Of a stretch of DNA of 64,000 nt, positions 46,640-55,807 are shown in pieces. A model generated the notes under the pieces. That model saw only the letters and a list, made by a program, of their open reading frames with translations, was not told the origin of the DNA and made no database searches. The DNA comes from Candidatus Lachnocurva vaginae (GTDB lineage Bacteria; Bacillota; Clostridia; Lachnospirales; Lachnospiraceae): positions 930,001 to 994,000 of the forward strand of contig CP049781.1 of NCBI GenBank assembly GCA_011082265.1. The letters are read 5' to 3'. Position numbers and translations under genes: made by a program. Position 1 is the first letter of the stretch. Each line of letters opens with the position of its first letter.

Positions 46640-47764
46640 TTATCTATCTTCAAAATCTGCAACTTTTGATACATTTAAAGCAATTCCCAGTTCTCCCAAA
46701 AGGAAAAATATAGAGCTTCCTCCATAGCTTATGAAAGGAAGTGTAACACCAGTATTTGGCATTGAATTGGTTGCAACTGCAATATTTAATATAACCTGAA
46801 GTGCTATATGAATAAGTATTCCTGCAGCTATAAAAGAACCTGACTTATCTTCTGATTTCCTTGCTATTATAAAAAGTCTCCATAAAAGAAGTAAAAACAA
46901 AACGATAACAAAAAGAGCTCCTACTACTCCAAGTTCCTCGCATATGAGAGTAAATATCATATCATTTTGAGCTTCAGGAACAAATTTCTTTTGAAGAGAA
47001 GTTCCAAGTCCCTTTCCTATAGGTCCTCCGCTTCCTATAGCATAAAGCCCCTGCATTGTTTGATATCCTTCTTTATAGTCTTCAGGATGAAGCCATATTT
47101 TCATTCTTGTACTTCTATATGACTCCAACATTATAAATAAACTTCCGAGAGCTACAAATCCTCCACCCAATAAAATAAAAATTGAGCTTTTAGGATATGC
47201 TATATAAAACATAGCAAATGTTATCATAAAAATTATAATAGCTGTACTCAAATTTGATAATGCTACAAGCACAAATAAAACCATTGCCGGGATAAAACAC
47301 ATTAAAAGCTGTTTTAATCTCATATTTCTTTGTTTGTTTCTAAAAGTAACTTTTGATATGAGATATGAATTTATAAGTATTACAGCAACCTTTGCAAGCT
47401 CAGACGGCTGAAAATTAAATCCAAAAGCTCCTATCCAACGAGCAGAATTATTAAATGATTTTCCATTAATGATAACATAGATACATAGAAAAAGTGTACC
47501 AAAATAAATGGGTGCAATCCGTTTAAGAAATTTATGATAATCAATCATGCTTACAAGAAGCATAAAAATCAAACCTATAATAGTATTTTTGCATTGTCTT
47601 TTTAGGAAAAACATTGCACTGCCGTGTCTCATAGATGCAGTATAAGAACTCGCACTATAAAGCATAACAAATCCGAATCCTAATAATACGATAATTACGC
47701 CCACTAAATAATAGTCAAAATATTTTACTTTTTCTTTCTTTTCTCTCACTTTCTTATTTTTCAT
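46640..47764 (-). CDS. ftsW: SEDS-family peptidoglycan glycosyltransferase FtsW
   Basis: 374 residues with about ten membrane segments. SEDS features include the early VMLYSAS, LQPSELAK-type FNFQPSELAKVAVI, and near the end GVTLPFISYGGSS. It polymerises glycan strands with the class B PBP encoded nearby. The ATG overlaps the murD stop (ATGA). Confidence 0.93.
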   Translation of the reverse strand: MKNKKVREKKEKVKYFDYYLVGVIIVLLGFGFVMLYSASSYTASMRHGSAMFFLKRQCKNTIIGLIFMLLVSMIDYHKFLKRIAPIYFGTLFLCIYVIINGKSFNNSARWIGAFGFNFQPSELAKVAVILINSYLISKVTFRNKQRNMRLKQLLMCFIPAMVLFVLVALSNLSTAIIIFMITFAMFYIAYPKSSIFILLGGGFVALGSLFIMLESYRSTRMKIWLHPEDYKEGYQTMQGLYAIGSGGPIGKGLGTSLQKKFVPEAQNDMIFTLICEELGVVGALFVIVLFLLLLWRLFIIARKSEDKSGSFIAAGILIHIALQVILNIAVATNSMPNTGVTLPFISYGGSSIFFLLGELGIALNVSKVADFEDR

Positions 47765-49116
47765 TCAGGAAGTTTCCTTACATATTCTTTAAAGAGATCT
47801 CCTCTTTCTTCATAGCTCTTAAACATATCCCAACTTGCTGATGCCGGTGAAAGAAGAATTGTTTCTCCTTTATTAGCAGCTTTATAGCAAAGATCTACAG
47901 CCTCTTTTAAATCTTTTGCAAATTCATAATCCTTAAATCCTATTCTATCACAGGATTTTTTAATTTCATCTTTGGTATCTCCCATAAGTATAACTTTTTT
48001 AACTCTATTAGGGAATGTATCTACAAAATCATCGTATGATATTTTTTTATCATATCCACCGGCAATTAAAATGATAGGTTCTTTTATTGCCATAACAGCT
48101 TTTATGGAAGCATCAGGATTTGTTCCCTTTGAGTCATCATAAAACTTAATTCCCCTTTTTGTAGTAACATACTCTATTCTATGTTCTACTGCCTTAAAAG
48201 ATTTAAGTCCCTTTCTTATCTCATCCATCGGTATATTAAACGATATTGCTATTGCAATAGCTGCTTCTGCGTTTGCTATATTATGAAGACCTATGATATT
48301 AAGTTCATCTTCTTCTATAACTTTTGTTATTTTTTCTCCGTCTGCATAGTAAATTGCATTATTTTCATAAAACATGCCTTTTTCTAATTTTTTTTCTACC
48401 GAAAAATAGAAAATTTTACATTTTAATTTCTTTGAAAACTCATACAAATTTTTGTCATCGTAATTTAATATGCATATATCATCTTCATTCTGATTTTCCG
48501 TAATTCTTTCTTTCATATGAAGATAATTTAAAAATGTATGATGTCTATTTAAATGATCCGGTGTCACATTTAAGATTGCACTCACATGAGGATGAAATTT
48601 TTCTATACTTTCAAGCTGAAATGAACTTATTTCTGCAACAGTTTTAGAATTATCCTTTGTTTTTAGTGCTACTGAAGTATATGGAATTCCTATATTCCCT
48701 ACTACAAATACTTCTTTAAAGTGATTTTTAAATATCTCTCCGGTAAGTGCTGTAGTTGTAGTCTTTCCATTTGTCCCTGTAATTCCTATTAAATCTCCTT
48801 TTGAATTTTCAAATGCAAATTCAACTTCTCCTATAACCTTTATATTATTTTGTCTTAGAAATTTTACAATATCACTATCAATTGGAACTCCTGGACTTAA
48901 TATAGCTTCTTTAATCCCCAGAAGATCTTTTTTTTCTATATTTCCCTTTAAATAATCCATATGTTTTAAATTAGGGTTCTTTTTTATAAATTCTTCAACT
49001 GAAAAATTTTTATTTCCGTCATATATAACTGCTTTTTCACCCTTTTCTAAAATAAGTTTAGCAGCTTCTTTTCCGCTTCTTCCTGCTCCGACTACAAGAT
49101 ATTTATTATCTACCAT
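47761..49116 (-). CDS. murD: UDP-N-acetylmuramoyl-L-alanine:D-glutamate ligase
   Basis: 451 residues. Mur-ligase ATP motif GITGTNGKTTTTALTGEI; NVTPDHLNRH and DDSKGTNPDA are typical MurD stretches. It adds D-Glu to UDP-MurNAc-Ala in the cytoplasm. A good SD (AAGGA) precedes the ATG. It lies between mraY and ftsW. Confidence 0.95.
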   Translation of the reverse strand: MVDNKYLVVGAGRSGKEAAKLILEKGEKAVIYDGNKNFSVEEFIKKNPNLKHMDYLKGNIEKKDLLGIKEAILSPGVPIDSDIVKFLRQNNIKVIGEVEFAFENSKGDLIGITGTNGKTTTTALTGEIFKNHFKEVFVVGNIGIPYTSVALKTKDNSKTVAEISSFQLESIEKFHPHVSAILNVTPDHLNRHHTFLNYLHMKERITENQNEDDICILNYDDKNLYEFSKKLKCKIFYFSVEKKLEKGMFYENNAIYYADGEKITKVIEEDELNIIGLHNIANAEAAIAIAISFNIPMDEIRKGLKSFKAVEHRIEYVTTKRGIKFYDDSKGTNPDASIKAVMAIKEPIILIAGGYDKKISYDDFVDTFPNRVKKVILMGDTKDEIKKSCDRIGFKDYEFAKDLKEAVDLCYKAANKGETILLSPASASWDMFKSYEERGDLFKEYVRKLPE

Positions 49117-49160
49117 TATATCCTTCCCGATAACGACTATTTATGTTACCTTTTATAAAA

Positions 49161-49278
49161 AATCATCAAAGTCAAAGTGCCATAATTTATACAAAGCTAA
49201 ACGAAATCATCAAAGTGCCATAATTTCTACAAAGCTAAACGGAATCATCAAAGTGCAGAAATTCCTACAAAGCAAAGC
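49161..49278. repeat. Threefold imperfect tandem duplication of the mraY 3' end
   Basis: Units of ~38 bp start at about 49161, 49205 and 49243. The rightmost unit is the true end of mraY (codons for LLCFVGISAL and the stop); the two others repeat it downstream with several substitutions, and the leftmost carries six extra bases. The copies fill the gap between mraY and murD. Confidence 0.85.
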
Positions 49279-50195
49279 AAAATTGTTATTATAGTAAACC
49301 TTACCATAATCATTGTTTCACTCCATCCTGACAGTTCAAAATGATGATGTATAGGTGTCATCTTAAACACTCTTTTCCCATGTGTCGCCTTAAAATATGA
49401 AACCTGAATAATTACTGATAAAACTTCTATTAAATAAATAAATCCGATAATTAAAATATATAAAGGCATATTAAGTATATATGCCATACCGGACACGAAT
49501 CCTCCGATTGCAAGAGATCCGGTATCTCCCATAAATATTTTTGCAGGATGTGCATTAAACATCAAAAATGAAAGAAGTGCTCCCGTCATTGCAAGTCCTG
49601 AAGCTACAGTTCCTCTATGAAGCATAAGTGATACAACAGCAAAAAATATAGATATCGGAAGTGTTACGGAGGATAAAAGTCCGTCTATTCCATCCGTAAA
49701 ATTTGTTCCATTTACAGTTCCAAGTACTGCAAAATAAAAAAGCACAATTGCCATCCATCCTATATTAACCATTTTTCCATGCATAAAAGGTATCCTAAGG
49801 CTAAGACTTATTCCATATTTTTTTACAGTCATAAATAGAAAAATCGTTGTAAAAATTAATTGCAAAATTAATTTTTGCCACGCTATAAGTCCATCCGAAT
49901 TGTGCTTTATAACTTTTAAAAAATCATCTAAAAATCCTATAAGTCCGAATCCTACTGTCAAAATCAGTACAGGTAACACTAAAGGTTCACTTTTCATAAA
50001 AGGAAAGCTTCCAAATATGAACGAAACTATAATGGCTATTCCTCCCATTGTAGGTGTACCCTGTTTTTTCTTATGCAATGTTACTTCTTTTCTTTCCGTT
50101 TGATCTATTTTTTCTTTTTGTAATATAGGAATTATAATCATTAGACATCCAATTCCTGAAAAAAATGAAATTATAAGCGGTAATATTATACCCAT
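49248..50195 (-). CDS. mraY: Phospho-N-acetylmuramoyl-pentapeptide transferase
   Basis: 315 residues, about ten membrane segments. It makes lipid I. Family motifs: KKKQGTPTMGGIAI (residues 43-56), GTVNGTNFTDGIDGL, MGDTGSLAIGG and the histidine-rich MTPIHHHFELSGWSE. It follows the class B PBP gene and its 3' end is repeated twice downstream. Confidence 0.95.
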   Translation of the reverse strand: MGIILPLIISFFSGIGCLMIIIPILQKEKIDQTERKEVTLHKKKQGTPTMGGIAIIVSFIFGSFPFMKSEPLVLPVLILTVGFGLIGFLDDFLKVIKHNSDGLIAWQKLILQLIFTTIFLFMTVKKYGISLSLRIPFMHGKMVNIGWMAIVLFYFAVLGTVNGTNFTDGIDGLLSSVTLPISIFFAVVSLMLHRGTVASGLAMTGALLSFLMFNAHPAKIFMGDTGSLAIGGFVSGMAYILNMPLYILIIGFIYLIEVLSVIIQVSYFKATHGKRVFKMTPIHHHFELSGWSETMIMVRFTIITILLCFVGISAL

Positions 50196-50231
50196 TCTAT
50201 ACCTCTTTTTTATTTTACTATTCTATACTCT

Positions 50232-50299
50232 GCTTTTTTAATATTTATTTTTAATTAAAGCTATAGCTTTTTTAATATTTATTTTTAATTCAAACTATA
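50232..50299. repeat. 34-bp tandem repeat between the PBP gene and mraY
   Basis: Two adjacent 34-bp units (50232-50265 and 50266-50299) beginning GCTTTTTTAATATTT and differing at two positions. Confidence 0.8.
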
Positions 50300-50312
50300 G
50301 ACTTTTTATAAT

Positions 50313-52205
50313 CTATTTTTTAGTATCTTCGGCTTTTACTTCTTCCTTCATAGGTTCAACATTAAGATAAGGAAGAATCTGTTCCATTACTTCTCTAAAT
50401 ATGTCTTTTGCTATAGAATCATTATATTGATCCGGAGAATTAACCGTATCTACTGTAACATAAGTCATTACCTTAGGATTATCAACCGGGCAAAATCCTT
50501 CAAAAGATAAAACATAATTGTTTAATTTTCTAGGAATTTTTTCGGCAGTTCCAGTTTTCCCTCCTATGTCATATCCCGGAACCTGAGCTTTTTTCCCTGT
50601 ACCTGATGTAACTACTGTTCTTAAATACTGTCTTAATATATCACTTGTTTCTTTAGAAATCGTATTTTTCATTATTATAGGTGAATTCTCTTTTAAAACA
50701 TTTCTATTTTCATCTAATACCTTAGTAACTAAATATGGTTTATAAAGTTTTCCTCCATTTATGACAGAGCAAAAAGCTGATGCCATTTGCATTCTTGTAA
50801 TATTAAAGTTCTGTCCAAAAGCATTTGTAGATAAATTTATAGTTCTTTCAAGCTGTTTTTCATCATATAAAAGCTTACTTGTGTTAGGTTCTCCCGGCAA
50901 ATCAATTCCAGTTCTTCCATTAAACCCGAAAAGCTTTTGATATCGCGAAAAATCTTTTGCTCCTATTTTTTGCCCCATTTTCATAATAGCCACATTACAT
51001 GAATCACGAAGTGCATTTTCTATAGTTTCCTGTCCATGTCCTTCCCATTTCCAGCAATGTACAATATCTCCATTTATGTCAATACTTCCACTACAGAAAA
51101 ATGTGTCATTCAATTTTAATTTTCCAGTTTCAAGTCCTGCTGCAACAGTAATCGGCTTAAATGTAGATCCCGGTTCAAAGGTATTTGTAACAGTCACACT
51201 ATTCCACAATCTATTCAACGCATCGGATTTATCTTCGGGAGAAAGAGCCTTCTCCTGCCCCTCTGTATATAAGTGATCCAGCTTTCTTGGATGATTTAAG
51301 TCATAAGAAGGATAATCGCAAAGAGCTAATATTTTTCCGCTATTTGGATCCATAACAACGACAGTTGTAGAAATACTTCCTGTTTTATGCATGCTATCCG
51401 TTCTCATATTATTATACTTTTTTACAACATCTTCAACAGTTTGTTGAATATTGTGATCAATAGACATTTGTATAGAATATCCGCTCTTTGCATCAACTAC
51501 AGTACCTTCAATATTATTACTTCCATTTACAAAGCCATATGATCTTCCATTCACACCATTTAAAGTACTATTATAATATGCTTCAAGTCCCGTAAGTCCC
51601 TGATTATCGGAAGATGTAAATCCTATAATAGAAGATGCCAAATCATTATATGGATACTGTCTTATATATTCTTTTTCAAGCCAAATACCTGTCACACTAT
51701 TATTCTTAGGCTTATCTTCCTTCCTCTTTTTACATTCATTATCAAATTTTACCTTTTCTTCATAACTTACTTTCTTAGCTAAAACCTGATATCTGCTTTC
51801 CGGTTTATCTTTTATTACATTCAATTTTTCCTTTGTGATTTCAGGAAATGATTCTAAAAGAACTTCTTTCGTACTATTTATAAGGTTTTCATGTTCATTT
51901 AACTCTTTACAATCTAAAATTACATTATACACGTCAATAGATGATGCCATAGGTGTCCCCTGTGCATCCAGTATATTTCCTCTTTGATAAGGAATAATTC
52001 TATTTTGAAATTCTTGTTGTTGCAAAACAATTTTTTCAAATTTTCGTCCACTTTTTAACTGAATATATAAAATTCTAATAAGAAGTACCGAAAAAAGGAT
52101 ACATGTTAGACTGAAAATAATTCCAAGTCTTCCTTGCATCCTTGTTGTAAAATTATTCTTTTTTTTATGTTCTATACGTTTTTTTCTGTTGTAATTTCTT
52201 ATCAA
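50313..52205 (-). CDS. Class B penicillin-binding protein (FtsI/SpoVD-like)
   Basis: 630 residues: a short basic cytoplasmic end, one membrane segment (about 30-48), a dimerisation domain (QRGNILDAQGTPMASS) and a transpeptidase domain. The active site is FEPGSTFKPIT (SxxK), then RDSCNVAIM (SxN) and GGKTGTAEK (KTG). No PASTA domains follow. It crosslinks septal peptidoglycan with FtsW. Start is TTG 52205 with GGAG upstream. FtsI and the sporulation paralogue SpoVD cannot be separated on this evidence. Confidence 0.92.
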   Translation of the reverse strand: MIRNYNRKKRIEHKKKNNFTTRMQGRLGIIFSLTCILFSVLLIRILYIQLKSGRKFEKIVLQQQEFQNRIIPYQRGNILDAQGTPMASSIDVYNVILDCKELNEHENLINSTKEVLLESFPEITKEKLNVIKDKPESRYQVLAKKVSYEEKVKFDNECKKRKEDKPKNNSVTGIWLEKEYIRQYPYNDLASSIIGFTSSDNQGLTGLEAYYNSTLNGVNGRSYGFVNGSNNIEGTVVDAKSGYSIQMSIDHNIQQTVEDVVKKYNNMRTDSMHKTGSISTTVVVMDPNSGKILALCDYPSYDLNHPRKLDHLYTEGQEKALSPEDKSDALNRLWNSVTVTNTFEPGSTFKPITVAAGLETGKLKLNDTFFCSGSIDINGDIVHCWKWEGHGQETIENALRDSCNVAIMKMGQKIGAKDFSRYQKLFGFNGRTGIDLPGEPNTSKLLYDEKQLERTINLSTNAFGQNFNITRMQMASAFCSVINGGKLYKPYLVTKVLDENRNVLKENSPIIMKNTISKETSDILRQYLRTVVTSGTGKKAQVPGYDIGGKTGTAEKIPRKLNNYVLSFEGFCPVDNPKVMTYVTVDTVNSPDQYNDSIAKDIFREVMEQILPYLNVEPMKEEVKAEDTKK

Positions 52206-52254
52206 AACAATTGCTCCGAATAATTACATACTGTTAAATATTAAAGTATAAATA

Positions 52255-52722
52255 TTATGGTAATTCTTTATACTGACTCATATAGTCGTCGTGCTTTATA
52301 TTATAATACACTATTTTGTCCGGAGTTGCATAGTTCATTCCAAGTTTTTTTGTTGCAACCTCTTTTACTGCTTCAAGATTGGTCTTTGCATTAATTCTAT
52401 TTCTTTTAGACATATTCTTAGCTCTTAAATCTGATATTTCTCCCTCAAGAACTGCTATATCTCTTTTGCATTTCTGTACTGATGTTTGCATATGAACATA
52501 GGATAAAAATGTGAAGACAACAGGAACCATTGCAATTATAAAGTAAACTGTCTTAAGCTTACTTCTTCTCATAAATACTCTATTTTTTCTTTCTTTCCTT
52601 TTGGATTCCTGCTCACGTAAAATCTGTTCTTCTAAACGTCTTTCTTCAAGTGAAGGTAAAGGCTCATTTATTTTTCTTACTGTATTTCCATATTCAATAT
52701 AATATCTTTCAACTTCGGCCAT
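52255..52722 (-). CDS. ftsL: FtsL-like septum protein
   Basis: 155 residues: a charged N-terminus, one membrane segment (VYFIIAMVPVVFTFLSYVHM, about 68-87) and a short extracellular coiled coil (VQKCKRDIAVLEGEISDLRA). Sequence is weakly conserved, but topology and position between rsmH and the class B PBP are those of FtsL. A strong SD (AAAGGAG) precedes the ATG. Confidence 0.82.
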   Translation of the reverse strand: MAEVERYYIEYGNTVRKINEPLPSLEERRLEEQILREQESKRKERKNRVFMRRSKLKTVYFIIAMVPVVFTFLSYVHMQTSVQKCKRDIAVLEGEISDLRAKNMSKRNRINAKTNLEAVKEVATKKLGMNYATPDKIVYYNIKHDDYMSQYKELP

Positions 52723-52750
52723 TCCTTTTCTCCTTTTTAAGTCATCCTGC

Positions 52751-53695
52751 TTATAAGTCTATTTTTTCAAAAACTCTAAGTTTTGCACTTCTTGACCTTG
52801 TATTTTCACTAAGCTCCTTTTCTGAAGGAACTATCGCTTTTCTTGTAATCACTTTCCCCTTTGTCTCTTTTTTACATACACACACCGGAAATTCCGGCGG
52901 GCAAATACAAGGATTTTCGTTTTTCTTAAAAATATTTTTAACAATTCTATCTTCTAATGAATGAAATGTAATTACGCATATTCTTCCTTTGTTATTTAAC
53001 ATATCAATCATGTCATTAAGACTGTCATTTAATACTTCAAGCTCTCTATTTAAGCTTATTCGAAGTGCTTGATACGTCTTTTTACAAGGATTACTTCCTT
53101 TTTTCCTCGCTTTATAAGGAATCGATGCATAAATCACATCATTCAAATCCTTTACATATTTGAATTCTTTTTCACTTCGTCTATTTACTATATTTTGTGC
53201 AATTCTATATGCAAACTTTTCTTCTCCAAAATCATGTATTATTTGATAAAGTTCTTCCTCCGTGCTTTGATTTAAAATATCTGCAGCAGTTTTCTTATTA
53301 TCCTTATCCATTCTCATATCAAGAATTTCATCTTCATTCATATATGAAAAGCCTCTTACAGGATTATCAATTTGATAAGATGAAACTCCTAAATCCAGAA
53401 GAATTCCATCCACCTTTTCTATAGATAATTCATTAAGCTTTTCTTTCATATATTCATAGTTACTATGAATAAAAATCGTATTATCTTTATATGAAGAAAG
53501 TCTTTTCTTTGCAGCACTTATAGCTTCTATATCCTGATCAAACATGATAAGCTTTCCGGATTTTGAAAGATGCTTTGCTATATTAAGCGAATGTCCTCCT
53601 CCACCTACAGTGCCGTCAACATATATTCCATTTTCTTTTATTGATAAGTTTTCTATAGCTTCATCAAGCATAACGGAGAAATGTTTAAATTCCAT
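52751..53695 (-). CDS. rsmH: 16S rRNA (cytosine1402-N4)-methyltransferase
   Basis: 314 residues (MraW). SAM motif YVDGTVGGGGHSLNIA, then ILLDLGVSSYQID and FHSLEDRIVKNIF, all diagnostic. ATG 53695 with GAGAGG upstream is preferred to the ATG at 53716, which lies inside mraZ. Second gene of the dcw cluster, 10 bp after mraZ. Confidence 0.95.
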   Translation of the reverse strand: MEFKHFSVMLDEAIENLSIKENGIYVDGTVGGGGHSLNIAKHLSKSGKLIMFDQDIEAISAAKKRLSSYKDNTIFIHSNYEYMKEKLNELSIEKVDGILLDLGVSSYQIDNPVRGFSYMNEDEILDMRMDKDNKKTAADILNQSTEEELYQIIHDFGEEKFAYRIAQNIVNRRSEKEFKYVKDLNDVIYASIPYKARKKGSNPCKKTYQALRISLNRELEVLNDSLNDMIDMLNNKGRICVITFHSLEDRIVKNIFKKNENPCICPPEFPVCVCKKETKGKVITRKAIVPSEKELSENTRSRSAKLRVFEKIDL

Positions 53696-53705
53696 AATTG
53701 CCTCT

Positions 53706-54143
53706 CTATATTCCAAGGCCCATATTAGACATATGTTCCGCTATTTCATCCATATCTTCATCACTTACCAGAGTATTATGTTCCCAATTATCTTTATCCC
53801 AGATTTCAACTCTGTCTAATACTCCAACTAGAACAACATCTTTCTTTAAAAGTGCAAATTCTCTCAAAGAATTAGGAATAAGTATTCTTCCTTGCTTATC
53901 AGTTTCCATTTTTGCTGCTCCTGCGAAGAAGAATCTTGAAAACTTTCGTGCATCTTTTGTAGTTAAAGGCATTTCTCTAAATTTATTTTCGATGTTTTCC
54001 CATTCTTTTTCCGTATAAATGAAAAGACATCCATCGAGCCCTTTTGTAATAACGAAGCTTTCTCCTAAATCTTCTCTAAGCTTTGAAGGAATTATAAGGC
54101 GTCCCTTACTGTCAATTGAATGATTATATTCTCCCATGAACAT
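53706..54143 (-). CDS. mraZ: Transcriptional regulator MraZ
   Basis: 145 residues with two AbrB-like halves, each with the MraZ motif: DSKGRLIIPSKLRE and DKQGRILIPNSLRE. MraZ forms a ring-shaped oligomer that binds short direct repeats upstream of its own gene and regulates the dcw operon. A good SD (GGAGG) precedes the ATG. Three 10-bp-spaced repeats upstream are probable targets. Confidence 0.95.
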   Translation of the reverse strand: MFMGEYNHSIDSKGRLIIPSKLREDLGESFVITKGLDGCLFIYTEKEWENIENKFREMPLTTKDARKFSRFFFAGAAKMETDKQGRILIPNSLREFALLKKDVVLVGVLDRVEIWDKDNWEHNTLVSDEDMDEIAEHMSNMGLGI

Positions 54144-54214
54144 AAGGACGCCCTCCCTTCAAAACTTAAACTATGATTTAAAAACTTAAATCCGTACTAT
54201 TTTTATGGCTTTTT

Positions 54215-54223
54215 TGTGGATAA
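54215..54223 (-). promoter_or_regulatory. DnaA-box-like sequence upstream of mraZ
   Basis: TGTGGATAA, an exact reverse complement of the DnaA box TTATCCACA, about 72 bp upstream of the mraZ start. A second near match (TTATCCACC, 54262-54270) lies 40 bp further on. Two sites do not make an origin. Confidence 0.5.
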
Positions 54224-54267
54224 CTATGTGTGAGAATCAAGTTGTAAACATACTTTTCAACTTATCC

Positions 54268-54292
54268 ACCACTTTGTACCACTTAGCACCAC
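54268..54292 (-). promoter_or_regulatory. Probable MraZ operator: three GTGGT repeats at 10-bp spacing
   Basis: On the minus strand GTGGT occurs at 54268-54272, 54278-54282 and 54288-54292, exactly one helical turn apart, in the contexts AATGTGGTGC, TAAGTGGTAC and AAAGTGGTGG. Direct repeats with this period are the known type of MraZ target. Confidence 0.7.
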
Positions 54293-54299
54293 ATTTCAC

Positions 54300-54715
54300 A
54301 TACTTTTATTTTATTCTAATTAAAAGCTGCTAATAAATCAAGGAGTAAATCCCTTAAAATCAAGGCTTTTAAAAGTGGAGCAGAATCCCACTTTTAATTT
54401 TTTACTATATATTGTACTTTGAGTTAGTTTTTTTTCAAGATAATGTTGTGTGAATGTTCTTTTGATTTGAATTTTGGTTGTATAAAATTTTTATAAAAAT
54501 TTTTACGAAATTTAATATATTTTTTTGTGCATGTTTTTACTCAAGAATTAAATTTATAAAAAACAGCCAATTTTATATAAAATTATTACGTTAAATATTT
54601 TTCCATTATTTTTATAAAACTTATACTATTTTTATCTGCTAGATTTTATTTACTTTAATAATACAAATATGCTATCCTTTTATTACAGTAAAATTCTAGA
54701 AAGGAATTTATAATT
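54300..54715. other. Intergenic region between mraZ and the TM2 gene
   Basis: About 415 bp, very AT-rich. It holds a hairpin at about 54370-54400 (AAAAGTGG/CCACTTTT with a 9-nt loop, followed by AATTTTTT on the plus strand) and two copies of AAATCAAGG near 54340 and 54360. A possible weak -10 (TATGCT) lies about 45 bp before the TM2 gene. No open frame worth reporting was seen. Confidence 0.5.
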
Positions 54716-55051
54716 ATGGATAAAGAAAGAATTGATGTATATTTATTCAATAATGCGAAATATTTTGAAGCTACTGCTATTCCTATACTTAGGCAAAAAT
54801 TGGAGAAAATAGATGATACAACCTATCAATCTCTTCAAGCTATAGAATTAAAAGATCCGACTATTTTACTTATATTTTCACTTTTCTTGGGAGGCCTTGG
54901 AATTGACCGTTTTATGCTAGGCGAAATTGGAATGGGAATATTAAAATTATTAACAGGGGGATGCTGTGGTATTTTAACAATTATTGACTGGTTTACAATT
55001 ATAAAAAGAACCAAGCAGAAAAACTTAGCTTTAATATCTATGATTATATAA
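54716..55051 (+). CDS. TM2 domain protein
   Basis: 111 residues. A soluble N-terminus of ~50 residues precedes a TM2 domain: two membrane helices joined by a short loop (LLIFSLFLGGLGIDRFMLGE, then LKLLTGGCCGILTIIDWFTI). The G-DRF motif is the TM2 hallmark. The function of bacterial TM2 proteins is unclear. SD AAAGGA lies nine bases before the ATG. The DUF2752 gene starts 1 bp after its stop. Confidence 0.9.
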   Translation: MDKERIDVYLFNNAKYFEATAIPILRQKLEKIDDTTYQSLQAIELKDPTILLIFSLFLGGLGIDRFMLGEIGMGILKLLTGGCCGILTIIDWFTIIKRTKQKNLALISMII

Positions 55052-55052
55052 T

Positions 55053-55415
55053 ATGAAATCAAAATATTTTATTATAGACATTTTTATATTGGGAGTTGTA
55101 TCTCTTATACTTAATTCATTTAATATAAGAGTGTGTATTTTTTATCATTTATTTAAGATTCCTTGCCCCGGATGTGGAATTACAAGAGGATTTATTGAGC
55201 TTTCACATTTTCATATTTTAAAAAGCTTAAGGTATAACATCCTATGCATCCCAATTTTATGTTTTGTGATTTTATATTCAATTTTAGTTATTTTAAAGAA
55301 AGAATATCTGATATCGGATTTTTTGAATGAGCATAAAGCAATAATTATAGCTTTATGCTCATTACTTATGATAATCGTATTTATTATTAATATTAACAAT
55401 CCATTGTTGTACTGA
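55053..55415 (+). CDS. DUF2752 membrane protein
   Basis: 120 residues with three hydrophobic segments. The motif PCPGCGITRGFIELSHF matches the DUF2752 signature (CPxCGxTR). Function unknown; often found beside TM2 genes, as here. The start codon follows the TM2 stop by one base, so translation is probably coupled. The coding sequence contains a 14-bp perfect inverted repeat near its end. Confidence 0.88.
   Translation: MKSKYFIIDIFILGVVSLILNSFNIRVCIFYHLFKIPCPGCGITRGFIELSHFHILKSLRYNILCIPILCFVILYSILVILKKEYLISDFLNEHKAIIIALCSLLMIIVFIININNPLLY
55326..55363. repeat. 14-bp perfect inverted repeat inside the DUF2752 gene
   Basis: Arms AATGAGCATAAAGC (55326-55339) and GCTTTATGCTCATT (55350-55363) with a 10-nt AT-only loop. 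Both strands consequently encode the same short peptide (NEHKAIIIALCS). Confidence 0.85.
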
Positions 55416-55432
55416 TAATATCTATACTACTA

Positions 55433-55807
55433 TTATTTATTATATTCTTTTAATTCTTTTTCTATCCAAGTCATGATAACCTCTACGAGGTAATCTTGCT
55501 GCATTTGTGAAAGCTTAGTATCTTTAGGGAGTTTATGCCACTTATTTATACATCCTCTACAGCAAGTTGCAGTTGCATGCTGTGCAACAAAGACTGGATG
55601 ACCTTTGTATGGAGTCTGCTTTCCGTCATTTTTTATAAATGCTGAAGCTTCTCTTTTTCTTATAAAATCAGCTGCATGCTCTCTTATCTTATCCATCCCT
55701 TTTTTATGTATATAATCTATATCTTTTCTTTTTAAATGAAAACTGCTTCTAAATTTTGATTTATCTAATCTACTAAATAAATCTTGAAACCATTCATCTT
55801 TTGTCAT
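55433..55807 (-). CDS. DUF4186 family protein
   Basis: 124 residues, soluble. A central QHATATCCRGCINKWHKLPK holds the histidine and cysteines typical of DUF4186, which suggests metal binding; the family has no known function. A truncated duplicate of its first 46 codons lies at 59171-59329, next to the PH-like and XRE genes, so this gene probably once followed them directly and was displaced by the 55837-59191 insert. Confidence 0.88.
   Translation of the reverse strand: MTKDEWFQDLFSRLDKSKFRSSFHLKRKDIDYIHKKGMDKIREHAADFIRKREASAFIKNDGKQTPYKGHPVFVAQHATATCCRGCINKWHKLPKDTKLSQMQQDYLVEVIMTWIEKELKEYNK

Noticed and set aside
54200..54300. Replication origin suggested by DnaA-like boxes
   Set aside because: Only one perfect and one imperfect box, no dnaA or dnaN nearby, and the region is the mraZ promoter.
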